Shown here in pieces: positions 53,118 through 62,635 of a stretch of 64,000 nucleotides of DNA (positions are counted from its first letter, which is position 1; every line of letters starts with the position of its first letter). The stretch is taken from positions 186,001 through 250,000 of the forward strand of contig JAXGMN010000007.1 of assembly GCA_040768665.1 (NCBI GenBank), read 5' to 3'. The translations under genes were made by a program, and so were the position numbers. The notes beneath the pieces are model-generated. The model saw only the letters and a list, made by a program, of their open reading frames with translations, made no database searches and was not told the DNA's origin. Origin of the DNA: JABWBD01 sp040768665. Its GTDB lineage: Bacteria; Planctomycetota; Planctomycetia; Pirellulales; Thermoguttaceae.

Positions 53118-54296
53118 CTACAAGCCGGGCCGCAAGACCGCGTTTCCTTCGACCACGCGGGATTCCGCAACATCTACGGCAGTGTTCCCGGTGCTCGTTA
53201 CCAACAGTTTCCGATCGCCACGGGCGCTGTAGTGCAGGGCCGTTCCGCGTGACGTACCGCCGCCACAGATGACGTTGTTTGCGACGACGGCCGTGGCGGT
53301 GCCGTAATTCACCGTGACTGCCAGATAGCGATACTGGGATTCCTCCTGGCTTTCGCCGCGGAAGTTGAAGATACGGTTGTTCGTGATCGTCGATCCGGGC
53401 CCGCCCTGCAAGGTGACATAGATCCCGTGCCATACGCCGCGCTGCTCGCTCTCGCCGAACCCCTCGATGTAATTGTCGGCAATGGACGTGGCATACAGCC
53501 GGCGGGCGAAGATCGCGTTCTGCGGAACGCCGTAGATATGGTTGCGATGGACGAACCACCCCGCTGCGTTGTCCAGATGAATCCCGTCGGCCCCGGACGA
53601 GGCAATCCAGCAGTCGCTCAGGATCCAGTCGGTGACGGCATTTTGCGTGTCCTGGACGAAGATCCCGTGCCGGCCGGAACGCTCGATGAAACAGTTGGCG
53701 ATGCGGCCATTGACCTGGGTCGTCTCGAGTCCCGTTTCATCGACGCTGAGGTTGGTCAAGCGCAGGCCGTCGCTGCCCATGTTCCGTATGTGAACGTCTT
53801 CGACCACGCTCAGCCACGATCGCAGGACGATTCCCGCGGTCGCGCTTTCGGGATTGCCCTTGCGGTTGCCGTCGAGTTGCAGGTGGCGAATCGCAACCGG
53901 GGTACCGGTCCAGGCCTTGTTGTCGAGGAAGACTGACGAGGCCATGAGCGCAACCAGGTTGGCGCCATCGGCCTGTTTGAGAACGGTTCCCGTGCGGCTT
54001 TCGCCCCGGTAGGAGCGGTTGCCGCGGAGCCGAATCGGTTCGTCGATCAGGCAGGTTCCCCGGATCACGATTTCCGCGCCCTCGGGGCTGGCCGCAATGG
54101 CCGCGTTGATCCGTGCCGCATCGCCCAGCGTGTTGGTCCCCGTGACCACGATAGCCGATGGAGGCACGGCAGACGCGAGTGGCCCAGGGGCGCCGGGAAC
54201 GGCGCGCGGGTCGGTCGCTGCCGGCTCCGCGGCAATGACGTTACCAAGACCGGCGAGGAATAGGAAACACGCCGTCGATAAGAGGTTTCGAGTCAT
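53118..54296 (-). CDS. Secreted right-handed beta-helix protein
   Basis: This 392-residue exported protein has a signal peptide (LLSTACFLFLAGLGNVIA) and a parallel beta-helix built from repeats such as VVEDVHIRNMGSDGLRLTNL, RIANCFIERSGRHGIFVQDT, DWILSDCWIASSGADGIHLD, WFVHRNHIYGVPQNAIFARR and STITNNRIFNFRGES. The pectate-lyase/polygalacturonase-like fold suggests polysaccharide lyase or hydrolase activity, but no unambiguous catalytic set is visible. The ATG at 54296 opens the signal peptide; the upstream extension is not protein-like. Confidence 0.85.
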   Translation of the reverse strand: MTRNLLSTACFLFLAGLGNVIAAEPAATDPRAVPGAPGPLASAVPPSAIVVTGTNTLGDAARINAAIAASPEGAEIVIRGTCLIDEPIRLRGNRSYRGESRTGTVLKQADGANLVALMASSVFLDNKAWTGTPVAIRHLQLDGNRKGNPESATAGIVLRSWLSVVEDVHIRNMGSDGLRLTNLSVDETGLETTQVNGRIANCFIERSGRHGIFVQDTQNAVTDWILSDCWIASSGADGIHLDNAAGWFVHRNHIYGVPQNAIFARRLYATSIADNYIEGFGESEQRGVWHGIYVTLQGGPGSTITNNRIFNFRGESQEESQYRYLAVTVNYGTATAVVANNVICGGGTSRGTALHYSARGDRKLLVTSTGNTAVDVAESRVVEGNAVLRPGL

Positions 54297-54415
54297 CGTG
54301 AGATCTCCGTCTGATCGATGCTGGTGAACGGTTTTCCTGCTCTCGCTCCTCTGCCACTTGAGCAGCCCGACGCCCTTGGCTGCCGTCCGGTGGAAAACTG
54401 CCGCAGAGTGCCCAT

Positions 54416-56566
54416 TCACTCATCGACCCAGGCGTCTACGGGTACGTCCGGACGAATTTCATTGACGAAGAGGCCCATCTTGTCGAAGGGGATCGGCTGA
54501 AACCCCGGGAGTTTTTCAAAGACCGCGGCATCGGGGCGGAGGCGGAAATCGCCGTGGGCGGCGTCGACGAAGCCCGGATCCTGCTCGGTGATCCAATTCT
54601 CCTCCGGCTCCCAGTGCCAGTTTCCACTGCTGGTCATCTCACAGTCGACAAATAGGTTCCTCGCGGCCCGATTGACGCGAGGCTGCCGGGCCTGCGGTTG
54701 CATGAATCCGGCAAGCTCCGGGTAGCGGATCGTGTAGGGCGGCTTGGTGATGTCGACCTCCTTCAGTAGGCGTGTCTGCCAGAGGTCCGCGGCGAGGTAA
54801 TCTTTCCAGCGTTTGTCGTTCCAGGGGGCCGAGCCCAGCGCGCGGCGGCACTCGATGAAGATGTTGTTCTCGGCAACGTTGTCGTGCCCGCCGTGCGAAA
54901 AGACGGTTCCGAACGAGCCCTTGCCGGGATCCCCGCAGCGGAAGAAGACGTTTCCGAAAACAGTGTCGCCGCCGTCGCCGTCGTCGAAGTAGACGGCGGC
55001 GTTGCCGTGCCCCATGGGACTGCCGATGTGGTGCCAATAGTTGTAGCGGATCACGTTGCCGCGGCACGAGGGATTGCGGCCCTTGTACAGCGCGCCGCAA
55101 TCGTCGGTCTCGGTGCAGACGTGGTGGACCTCGTTGTACTCGAAGACGTGGTCGTTGCCCTGGATGCCGATGGCCTGATGCGGGGCGTCGTGGACCAGGT
55201 TGTGCGCGGCTCGGTTGCCGACACCCCCGAGAATCATCCCATAAGCCGAGGTGAACTGGTGCCGCGAAAAATCCCAGATGTGGTTATTCACCGCTTCGTG
55301 CCCAGCGGGAGTCAGCGTCTTCCGGTCGCCCCCTTCGAGCAGCAGCCCGCCGGTGCCTGTGTCGTGGATATCGCAGGCCTCGATGCGATGGCCGGTCCCG
55401 CCGGTCACCCGGATCCCCATCTGGCGGACGTTGCGGACCTTGCATGCCTGAATGCGGATGGCGTTGCCGCCGTTGACCGCGATGCCGTCGGCCAAGCCAG
55501 CCTCGAGGGTGAAATCCCGGAACACGACGTTTTCGCAGCCATCCAGCGCTACGAGCGGGGCGTTGAGCGTGGAGAGCACGACTCGCGCGCCGGAAAGCGC
55601 GGCGGGCGGCCAGAAGTAGAGACGTCCAGACTGGCGGTCGATAAAGTACTCGCCCGGGCTGTCGAGCTCTTCCAGCAGGTTGATGGCGCAGTACCTGCGG
55701 GGCGACGGATTGCCCTGCTTGAGACTGTAGTAGTGCGGTTCGGCCAGCGTGATGCGGTGTTGCTGGCGGTCGATCGCCTGAACCCGGATCACCTCGTCGT
55801 ACCAGTCGAAGCACCAGTAGCCGTGAAGCCACACGCCCGAATCGACATTCCAGCGAGCCGGCCGATCGCCCTGGTACTCGAACGTCCCGGGACGGCCCGA
55901 GTGGTCGCCAATCCGCGGGTTGGAACCCGACTCGATGATCTTGGCGACCGTCGTCCAGCCGTCGTTCGGCCAGCGGGCCAGCGTCATCCGCCGGTCGTTG
56001 AAGAACAGTTCGGGGACGGTCGGGGCGCCGCGGTAGCGAACGGGGAACTCGCCGAGCTGCGTGATACCGAGGGCCTTCAGGTCCGCATGGACGACTTGAC
56101 CACGGGCGGCCGCGTCGAGATTCGCCAGAACCCGTGTGTCGGCGACAGGCGAAAAGGCTTCGGGCGGCACGGGGCGTCCGCCGCAGATTCGGACTTGGCT
56201 GCCCCGAGCAGCGGCGTAGGTGATCACCGCATCTTCACCGCCGGAATCGGTGGCGTCAAGCTGAAATGTCTCTGCAAGAACGTAAGTTCCGCCGTGCACC
56301 GTGACCGTCACTGCTTGCTGTAGCGGGGCAGCCTTCTTGAGTTCGCGGATGGCGTCGCGGGCACGCCCGAGCGTAGCAAATGGACCGTCGGTGTTGGCGG
56401 TGTTCGGCTCAGGAAGCGTACCCGACCATGTGTCGTTGCCGACGGCGGCCACATAGAATCGGATCGGCTCCGCGCCGGCGGTGGTTAAGGCGGTGCCAGT
56501 GAGGCCGGCAAGGCATATCGCCGTGACAACAATCGCCAGGAGGGGATGGCGGAGGTGCGGTTTCAT
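54416..56566 (-). CDS. Secreted beta-helix protein, DUF1565/PL6-like
   Basis: This 716-residue exported protein has a signal peptide (LLAIVVTAICLAGLTGTALT) and the DUF1565-type opening FYVAAVGNDTWSGTLPEPNT, GPFATLGRARDAIRELKK. A beta-sandwich insert (PELFFNDRRMTLARWPNDGW) is followed by a long right-handed beta-helix (VVFRDFTLEAGLADGIAVNG, IRIQACKVRNVRQMGIRVTG, HRIEACDIHDTGTGGLLLEG, VFEYNEVHHVCTETDDCGAL). This layout is common in planctomycete and Bacteroidetes polysaccharide loci and related to alginate/chondroitinase-B-like folds. The ATG at 56566 begins the signal peptide. Confidence 0.87.
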   Translation of the reverse strand: MKPHLRHPLLAIVVTAICLAGLTGTALTTAGAEPIRFYVAAVGNDTWSGTLPEPNTANTDGPFATLGRARDAIRELKKAAPLQQAVTVTVHGGTYVLAETFQLDATDSGGEDAVITYAAARGSQVRICGGRPVPPEAFSPVADTRVLANLDAAARGQVVHADLKALGITQLGEFPVRYRGAPTVPELFFNDRRMTLARWPNDGWTTVAKIIESGSNPRIGDHSGRPGTFEYQGDRPARWNVDSGVWLHGYWCFDWYDEVIRVQAIDRQQHRITLAEPHYYSLKQGNPSPRRYCAINLLEELDSPGEYFIDRQSGRLYFWPPAALSGARVVLSTLNAPLVALDGCENVVFRDFTLEAGLADGIAVNGGNAIRIQACKVRNVRQMGIRVTGGTGHRIEACDIHDTGTGGLLLEGGDRKTLTPAGHEAVNNHIWDFSRHQFTSAYGMILGGVGNRAAHNLVHDAPHQAIGIQGNDHVFEYNEVHHVCTETDDCGALYKGRNPSCRGNVIRYNYWHHIGSPMGHGNAAVYFDDGDGGDTVFGNVFFRCGDPGKGSFGTVFSHGGHDNVAENNIFIECRRALGSAPWNDKRWKDYLAADLWQTRLLKEVDITKPPYTIRYPELAGFMQPQARQPRVNRAARNLFVDCEMTSSGNWHWEPEENWITEQDPGFVDAAHGDFRLRPDAAVFEKLPGFQPIPFDKMGLFVNEIRPDVPVDAWVDE

Positions 56567-56703
56567 GGTTGCTCTCGTGGGCTGGGTTTCTGATTCGGAG
56601 TCCGAAGGGCACGGCCGATTCGAGACGAGCGGGCTGGGTGGCGTGTTGACGTTCCTGGTCTCTACTCTGTCGCTTGGGGAGGGGGTGGAAGAATACCCGG
56701 ACG

Positions 56704-58227
56704 TCAAGCTTCCTTGCGAGAAGTCCGCCGCAGAATGCGGAGGGAGCGGCCCTTGACGTCCCAGCGGTCGCGGGCCTCGCCGGAAGGGTTGTCGGCCGGG
56801 ACATACTTGTCGCAAGTTTCCACGGCCACGGCGGCCAATCCGTAATTGGCCAGCACCAGGTACAACTCGCGGTTGGCGAACGCCGAAGCGACCACGCCCT
56901 CGGGGAGCGGCTGTCTGAAGAAATCCGAATCGCCGATCTCGATCCACGCCCAGGTGCCCTCCTCGACGATGGGCCGATACTGCCGTAGCCACCGGGCGTG
57001 CGTGGGCCGGGCCGCGGGACGTCCGGGCACGGAGTCCCACCAGCCGTAACTGTGAGGGCCGTTCGGGTGCGCCTGATAATGCCTCCAAATCGCACGGCAG
57101 TGCCGTGTCCAGAAGCATTTCTCCTCCGGCGGGTACTCGATGCCCGGAATCATTGCCCGCTGGCCGGTAAATGGCCGGCCAGCCAGGAGCACCGGAAACT
57201 GCATGTAAGCAATGGCGTGCAGATAGAGTTCTTCCTCGTCGGCAATGGTTGCGCGGCTCATATCCAGGCAGGGAACGACGAACGGCGGATGATTCTTGAC
57301 CTCCTCGCGGAGCTTGTCACCTTCCTTCGCCCCTTCGCCGACCCAGAGGTAGTCGTAGATCTTCAGGTCGGTATTCGGACAACGAGTCCCACCGCGATGG
57401 ATCTTGACCACGCCGCCGCGACGATGCACTTCGGCGTAGATCAGTGCCAGAAGGTCGGCCAAGGCGCCGTCGCTGGCGGGGCTCTCCTCAAACGCCAGCA
57501 CCTGGTCGCCTGAAGGCTCGCTCGAAAGGGCAGGCGGCTGGCGATAACCCAGGTCGTTGTAGACGCCATCCACGCCATATTCGTCGAGGATGCGGACCAG
57601 GTGCGTAAGGAAGTACGCCCGCCAGCCGGGACTGGCCGGCGAGCAGTGCGCATAGCGGAAGTAGATCTCCACCAGCGGACGATCGCCGGATTGAGTCCAC
57701 TCGGGCCGGAAGTCGGGATCGTTTCGCTCGAAGTATCCGCTGGAGCAATAGACGATCAGCCGCATGCCGCGACGGTGCACCATGTCGACGAAACGGCGAA
57801 ACCCGGCCGGATTCAGGGGGGCCAGCTTGTGGCTGCCGAAGAGCCGCTGGGAGTCGTTCCATTCCTCGTGCAGGTGGACCAATCGGATGCCGTGGTCGCG
57901 TAGCCGGTCAAGTTCCGCTTCGTCCCATTCGTCCGGGTTCCAAGGCTTCAGGCAGGGATATTCGCCCAGATTGTAGACGCACTGGCCCGGCAGGTAGCTG
58001 GTGATCAAGTGCTTCCGCAAACAGGTGCGGATGTGTCGCTGGCACTGCCCTACATTCTCCAGCCGGCGGCGGTGATCATGGCTTGAGTAGTCGACAAGGA
58101 CTGCAGGGCTTGCCGTCACCGCCGCTGGTGGCGATGCCATCATCCCCATCGTCTCCTGGGCACCGGAACCGATCATGCTTGCCGCTACGGCCGTGGCGCC
58201 GGCTTTGCAGAAGTCTCGTCGTTGCAT
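56704..58227 (-). CDS. Tat-exported TIM-barrel glycosidase-like protein
   Basis: This 507-residue exported protein has a Tat leader (MQRRDFCKAGATAVAASMIG). The barrel shows family-like strand ends: HGIRLVHLHEEWND, RGMRLIVYCSSGYFE, LVRILDEYGVDGVYNDLGYR (acidic residues in a catalytic position), VKIHRGGTRCPNTDLKIYDY and WVGEGAKEGDKL. A C-terminal beta-domain follows (ELYLVLANYGLAAVAVETCD). It resembles the GH-D/GH114-like uncharacterised barrels of planctomycetes; I cannot assign the family. It lies in line with the beta-helix genes and probably acts on the same polymer. Confidence 0.75.
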   Translation of the reverse strand: MQRRDFCKAGATAVAASMIGSGAQETMGMMASPPAAVTASPAVLVDYSSHDHRRRLENVGQCQRHIRTCLRKHLITSYLPGQCVYNLGEYPCLKPWNPDEWDEAELDRLRDHGIRLVHLHEEWNDSQRLFGSHKLAPLNPAGFRRFVDMVHRRGMRLIVYCSSGYFERNDPDFRPEWTQSGDRPLVEIYFRYAHCSPASPGWRAYFLTHLVRILDEYGVDGVYNDLGYRQPPALSSEPSGDQVLAFEESPASDGALADLLALIYAEVHRRGGVVKIHRGGTRCPNTDLKIYDYLWVGEGAKEGDKLREEVKNHPPFVVPCLDMSRATIADEEELYLHAIAYMQFPVLLAGRPFTGQRAMIPGIEYPPEEKCFWTRHCRAIWRHYQAHPNGPHSYGWWDSVPGRPAARPTHARWLRQYRPIVEEGTWAWIEIGDSDFFRQPLPEGVVASAFANRELYLVLANYGLAAVAVETCDKYVPADNPSGEARDRWDVKGRSLRILRRTSRKEA

Positions 58228-58268
58228 CGTTCCCCTCCCGACGTGCCGTTCGTTTGCCCTGGTCGTCA

Positions 58269-59180
58269 TCAATGAGAGATCTCCACCACTCTACCACTCT
58301 CAATACTCTCGCACCGTTTCATCCCGCGGGATGCCGAGCCGATCGAATCGCGCGGCCCGGCCGGCCTGATCCCCGCCAGGCGGAGAAAATTCTCCAGGAT
58401 GACGCGCCCCTGGGGGTGGTCGTCGTCGTAGGCCTCCGGATGAAACTGGGTGCCATAGAGCAGTCGCCGCCGATGCTTGAACGCCTGCACGGGACATTCA
58501 GCCGTGGCGGCCAAGACCTCGAACTCCGGCGGCGCCTCCGGCAGGTGGAAAGCGTGGGCCTCGCGGACCAGGATCTCGTCGGGCAACTTGTCGAACAGCG
58601 GGTCGCGGCGGGTGATCTCGACCGGCAAGAATCCCCATTCCTTGAACAAGCCCGGATGATACCTGGGGTTTGGGTCGGCCTCGCCCTCGCGAAGCTTGCG
58701 TATCGAGGTGACTTTGGCCGAGTACGCCTTTCCGATCAACTGCATTCCCCCGCAGAAGCCGATCATAGGGATGTTGCTCTCGCGGATCAGCGGGAAGAAC
58801 TCCGGATCCCGGTCGGGCTTGAGCAACTTGGACCGCCCGCCGATCAGGATCGCCTTGACGTTGGGGCGGTCCAGGTCTTCGCCTACTACTTCCGTGAAGT
58901 GCAGGTGCAGGCAGCGGATGTTCGCCAGTGTCTGTACCCGGTCGTGAAATCTCTTCCCCGAGTACAGGTCGGCCCCCTTGTCCGTTAGCTGCTTGCGAAT
59001 GATCTCGGGGTGCTGGATGTTGAGCACGCAGACCAGCGGGGCATCGCTCCGTGTCAAGTCCTCGGGACGGTCGAAGACGGACCGCCACGCGTCGCCCTCG
59101 GCCTCCGCCGAAATGCAAACGGCCGTTGCCTGGCAGAACCACGCGATCAGGGCAAACGCAGCGTAGCGGGCAGGTCGCAT
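58269..59180 (-). CDS. Exported class I glutamine amidotransferase-fold protein
   Basis: This 303-residue protein with a signal peptide (YAAFALIAWFCQATAVCISA) has a GATase1 domain: nucleophile elbow PMIGFCGGMQLIGKAY (Cys) and GTQFHPEAYDDDHPQG (His and Glu of the triad). GATase1 enzymes are usually cytoplasmic and use glutamine; an exported copy suggests a gamma-glutamyl hydrolase-like or other cysteine hydrolase role. The ATG at 59180 was chosen because it opens the signal peptide (MRPARYAAFAL). It starts ~90 bases after the remnant of the beta-helix gene upstream. Confidence 0.8.
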   Translation of the reverse strand: MRPARYAAFALIAWFCQATAVCISAEAEGDAWRSVFDRPEDLTRSDAPLVCVLNIQHPEIIRKQLTDKGADLYSGKRFHDRVQTLANIRCLHLHFTEVVGEDLDRPNVKAILIGGRSKLLKPDRDPEFFPLIRESNIPMIGFCGGMQLIGKAYSAKVTSIRKLREGEADPNPRYHPGLFKEWGFLPVEITRRDPLFDKLPDEILVREAHAFHLPEAPPEFEVLAATAECPVQAFKHRRRLLYGTQFHPEAYDDDHPQGRVILENFLRLAGIRPAGPRDSIGSASRGMKRCESIESGRVVEISH

Positions 59181-59249
59181 GGGAGACTCCCGGGGAAAAA
59201 ACGGGGGGACGCGAGGAACCGCCGAACAGACGCCCATCGTAGGCAAGGC

Positions 59250-60708
59250 GTCTACGCATCGTCAAGAGGGAGCGGGTCCCGATAGGCTTGAGGCAGTTCT
59301 GCCTGATCGCGCCGCTGTCCTTTAACGTGCAATGGCTGACGAGCACGTTTTTGGCCCCTCGCCAGAGAAGCAGGCCACCGCGGTAGGTGGAGTAGTTCGC
59401 ACCGCGGGCGAGGTTGTTGATGAATCGGTGCCCACTGCCCGAGCGGAAGGTCACCAGGTTGCCCGCGCTCCACTCGATTGCACAGTCGCGAATAACGTGG
59501 TCGTCGCCGTCGATGAAGATGCCGTCTCCGCCCGGCGCCCGCTGATGGTCGACGTAGGTCATCCGCATTCCCGCGAGCAGAATGCCCTTCGATTTGGCAC
59601 CGAAGACGGGGCGGCAGCCGACCAGCCGCAGTCCAGTGACCTGTACGTGCCGGGTGTCGCCGAAATCGAGGCCGACGTCGCGGACACGGAGTTCGACGTT
59701 TTGCGGCGGACCGCCCGCGGTCTTAACGTAGAGACGCCCTCCTGACCAATCCGCTTTATCGCCGAGGTAGGCCCACTCGTTCGGCGCGTCGCATTCGTTT
59801 TGGATCCAGAGCCCGGGATTGGAGAGGTCCGCAGGGTCGGCCGCGAGGAAATATTCATTGCCCTCGAAGGGGCCCCGGCCTGCGGCGTTTTTCGGCAAGG
59901 GGCCACGGAGGGTGGCATTGCCCGGCGCGCCGGGTTTGTTGTTCTCAAAGTTGGTGACGATTTTCTTTTCGGCGGCAACCTAGCGAAGGATTGGCAGGTC
60001 GCGCCCCGTCCAGCCGTGGCCTGCCAGGACAATGAGCCGGCAGCCTTTCCAATAGTCGTCGGGGCGGTCGGGCAGGTCGGCGTCGGCAATCCATCCGTTC
60101 TTGCCGTCCTTGTTGTAGCCGGCGTCGGAGCAGTAGGCATAGGTGGGCCATGGATAAGAGCCGCCGTCGTTGGGCCAGCGGGCTTCGGGTGCGATGCGGC
60201 CCCCGATGAAAATGGCGATTTTTCCGCCTTTGCGGAGTGAATTCTGGCCCACGACGGCATAGTAGAGATCGGTCGCTCGCGGGCTGTCCGGACCAGAATC
60301 CGTTTCGCTGGACTTCCACGCTTCGATCGGCTCGGCGCCGCTGAGGACGGCACCCGGCTCGGCTTGAAAGCAAAGCGGTTTCGCGGCAGTGCCGCTCTGA
60401 TGGAAGCGAACGGTTTCGCGGTACACCCCTGCGCGGATGGTGCAAACCGATCCGGGCGACTTCATCGCATCGACTGCCTTCTGGATCGTGCGGAATGGGC
60501 GACCGACGCGGCCGTCATTGCGATCATCGCCGTGAATGGCATCGACGTAGAAATCGGCCGGTTCAACGAGTTGCACTGCCGAGGGCATCGAATTGTGGTC
60601 CGAGGCCGCAGGCGGCGCGGCGATGAGGGGGCGAGCGAGCAGGGTCACGGCGAGCAGGCAGGTTCGCGCGGATGGGGCCAGAGAGAGAAAGCGGTTGTTG
60701 TACGGCAC
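59250..60708 (-). pseudogene. Beta-helix protein with in-frame stop and lost 3' end
   Basis: A signal peptide (LAVTLLARPLIAAPPAAS) and the DUF1565-type motif FYVDAIHGDDRNDGRVGRPF, RTIQKAVDAMKSPGSVCTIR lead to ARWPNDGGSYPWPTY. A TAG at 59980-59982 interrupts DLPILR / VAAEKKIVTNFENN in the same frame. The helix continues (VQVTGLRLVGCRPVFGAKSK, HVIRDCAIEWSAGNLVTFRS, GGLLLWRGAKNVLVSHCTLK) and then loses homology at ~59260, well short of a full protein. Both a nonsense change and a 3' truncation are present. Confidence 0.82.
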
Positions 60709-60973
60709 GTTGACCTCCTTTGCTTTCCCATGCAGTGTGGTCGATGCGCCGCGGGTTGTCGAGCAAGCGTCTTTGATCGATTCACGATTGTGGTCGGCGG
60801 CCGCGAAGAGACTTCTTCGCCAAGTCGGCTTCTACGTGATTCAGCTCGGGCGAGAGGCTCGGACGTAACTCAGGAATACGGCGTGGTTTGGGGCGGCGGT
60901 CGCCGACAGTCCGGACCCACTTCCTTTCTTCCACCCGCCATTGTATCCTGGCTGTCTCGAAGAAGGAGGTGAT

Positions 60974-61444
60974 ATGGGCAAAATCAGCGCACTCACAGAG
61001 GCCGTCCGAGAGGCACTCGTCGCCCTCCGAGACCCGGACGCTTCGGTCGGGGACGTACGGGCGAAAATCGTCGAGTTGCATCCGGAATTGAACGAAGAAG
61101 CCGAAAACGGTCTGTCCTCCACCCGTGTTTACCAGCAGCGGGACTGGGCCCGCGAGGAGATTGGCGTCCAGCGTCAGCGGACGAGAGCCGCGAAGCCCAG
61201 GCGACCCAAACGCCGCGTGACAGGCCCGCCCACGCTGGAGCGGTACCAGATGGCCGAGCGATTTCTGAATCTGTGCGGCGGAAAGGCAGATTACGCTGAG
61301 GAGGTGCTGGTCTTTCTCGAGAAGATCGACCCGGCCGAGTTGCGGCAGGCCTACGAGGGTTGGCAGCAGTTGGTCGCGTCGGCCGGCAATGCCCAGAAGG
61401 CTCGGCAGGTGCTGGCGACGATGCGGGATACGGGGATGATCTGA
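60974..61444 (+). CDS. Hypothetical protein
   Basis: This 156-residue soluble protein has a near-perfect ribosome site (aaggaggtgat, then ATG). The N-terminal helices MGKISALTEAVREALVALRD are followed by GDVRAKIVELHPELNEEAEN, a basic linker (RTRAAKPRRPKRR) and a C-terminal helical segment (YQMAERFLNLCGGKADYAEE). Helix plus basic linker could indicate DNA or RNA binding, but no family was recognised. Not part of an operon. Confidence 0.7.
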   Translation: MGKISALTEAVREALVALRDPDASVGDVRAKIVELHPELNEEAENGLSSTRVYQQRDWAREEIGVQRQRTRAAKPRRPKRRVTGPPTLERYQMAERFLNLCGGKADYAEEVLVFLEKIDPAELRQAYEGWQQLVASAGNAQKARQVLATMRDTGMI

Positions 61445-61590
61445 CGACCACTTCGGAGAACTTGCGTGAATAAACAGCCCCGTCCGTTAGTGGGGTGTAG
61501 GGCAAGTCGATTGACGAGGCAGAACAGCCGAGATTTTGTTGCCGCAGTCAAAATCTTCAACGGCCTGAAGCTGGTAGGTATCATTTCGCC

Positions 61591-62010
61591 ATGACTGCCG
61601 TCTTCGACCACCTTCTTACCGTGCAGGCGAGCGAGATCGACGATTTGGAGCACGCCAGCAATACGGTCTACCCGACTTGGATGCAATCAGCGGCCGTGGC
61701 CCATTCCGCCGAACAGGGATGGCCACCGGCGCGATATCGCGAGTTGGGGCAGGGATGGGTGGTGCGATCGCACTGGATCGAATACCTTGCACCAGCCCTC
61801 GCCGGCGACCGCCTGATCGTACGTACCTGGGTGGCAACCATGCGAAAAGTCAGCTCGGTCCGTCGCTATCAGATCCTCCGCCTGCCCGACGAGGCACTGG
61901 TGGCCCGAGCCGAAACCAAGTGGGCTTTCGTCGATTACTGCTCGGGCGCGCCCGTCGAGGTTCCGCGCGAGATCGCTCAGGCGTTCGTCGTGGTCGATCG
62001 GTCGCTGTAA
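61591..62010 (+). CDS. Acyl-CoA thioesterase of the 4HBT hot-dog family
   Basis: This 139-residue hot-dog fold enzyme (YbgC/FcbC-like) carries the active-site segment EIDDLEHASNTVYPTWMQSA (Asp/His/Asn-x-x-Tyr pattern), followed by VRSHWIEYLAPALAGDRLIV and VRRYQILRLPDEALVARAET. It hydrolyses acyl-CoA esters of unknown chain. Full length for the family. A 76-bp piece of this gene is duplicated at 43380-43455. Confidence 0.88.
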   Translation: MTAVFDHLLTVQASEIDDLEHASNTVYPTWMQSAAVAHSAEQGWPPARYRELGQGWVVRSHWIEYLAPALAGDRLIVRTWVATMRKVSSVRRYQILRLPDEALVARAETKWAFVDYCSGAPVEVPREIAQAFVVVDRSL

Positions 62011-62058
62011 CAACTTGTTAGCTATCTATGGTCTGACGCGGGTCTGTCGCGCGGAAAC

Positions 62059-62181
62059 GTAACCGTTCACGGGGCGGAAGAGAGGGGGACAGGTCCATGT
62101 TTTCGGCCAACGTTCTTTGCACCAAAATACATCAATGGGCCGAAAAATGGACCAGTCCCCGGCCGCCCCGTGAACGGTTAC
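62059..62181. mobile_element. 123-bp MITE-like element, copy 2
   Basis: Inverted termini GTAACCGTTCAC and GTGAACGGTTAC, and inner arms gggggacaggtccatg / atggaccagtcccc. The 9-base direct repeats CGCGGAAAC (62050-62058 and 62182-62190) flank it. Same length and layout as copy 1 in the giant gene (35770-35892). It lies at the 3' edge of an integrase remnant. Confidence 0.9.
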
Positions 62182-62190
62182 CGCGGAAAC

Positions 62191-62530
62191 AGGCGACTTG
62201 CGGGCAGCAAGGCAGGGCGATGCCAACCACCTCGTCAGCCACGGGTTCGACCGGCGGGCGGTCCTTGGCCTCGGTGCAGCCTTTCCGTAGTCCGGCCAGG
62301 GAGAGGGCCTGATAGGGTGACCGACAGAAGCTCGTCAGCGGCCGCCGACTTGAACAGGCGCAGATGCGTTCCGTCCGATCGTTGATCGTCCGGCGGGAGA
62401 GGTTCCCTGCGTCGAGCATGGTTTGCCGGCAGGCTTTCAGGGCCAGCGGGCCAAAATCGGCGGCGGGTGTCCGGTCGCAGAGGCGGCGGAGGGATCCGGT
62501 GATCTCGTCCCTTAAAGTGGTCGGTTCTGA
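62191..62530 (-). pseudogene. Tyrosine integrase/recombinase remnant (N-terminal half)
   Basis: The minus strand reads TLRDEITGSLRRLCDRTPAA, DFGPLALKACRQTMLDAGNL, SRRTINDRTERIC, then with a frame change CTEAKDRPPVEPVADEVVGI. This is the SAM-like arm domain of planctomycete phage-type integrases (GPLALKAVRQ-x-MI, R-x-x-IN-x-R-x-x-RI). The catalytic domain (R-H-R-Y) is absent; the fragment ends next to the 123-bp element. Confidence 0.75.
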
Positions 62531-62635
62531 CAACCTTTCACGAATCCTTGGGAAATCGCGGTATTCGAGAGCGCGACCAGGAGCCAAACCGGTAGATTAC
62601 CGTTTTGCGCTTACTGGCCAGCGCGCGGACTCGCC

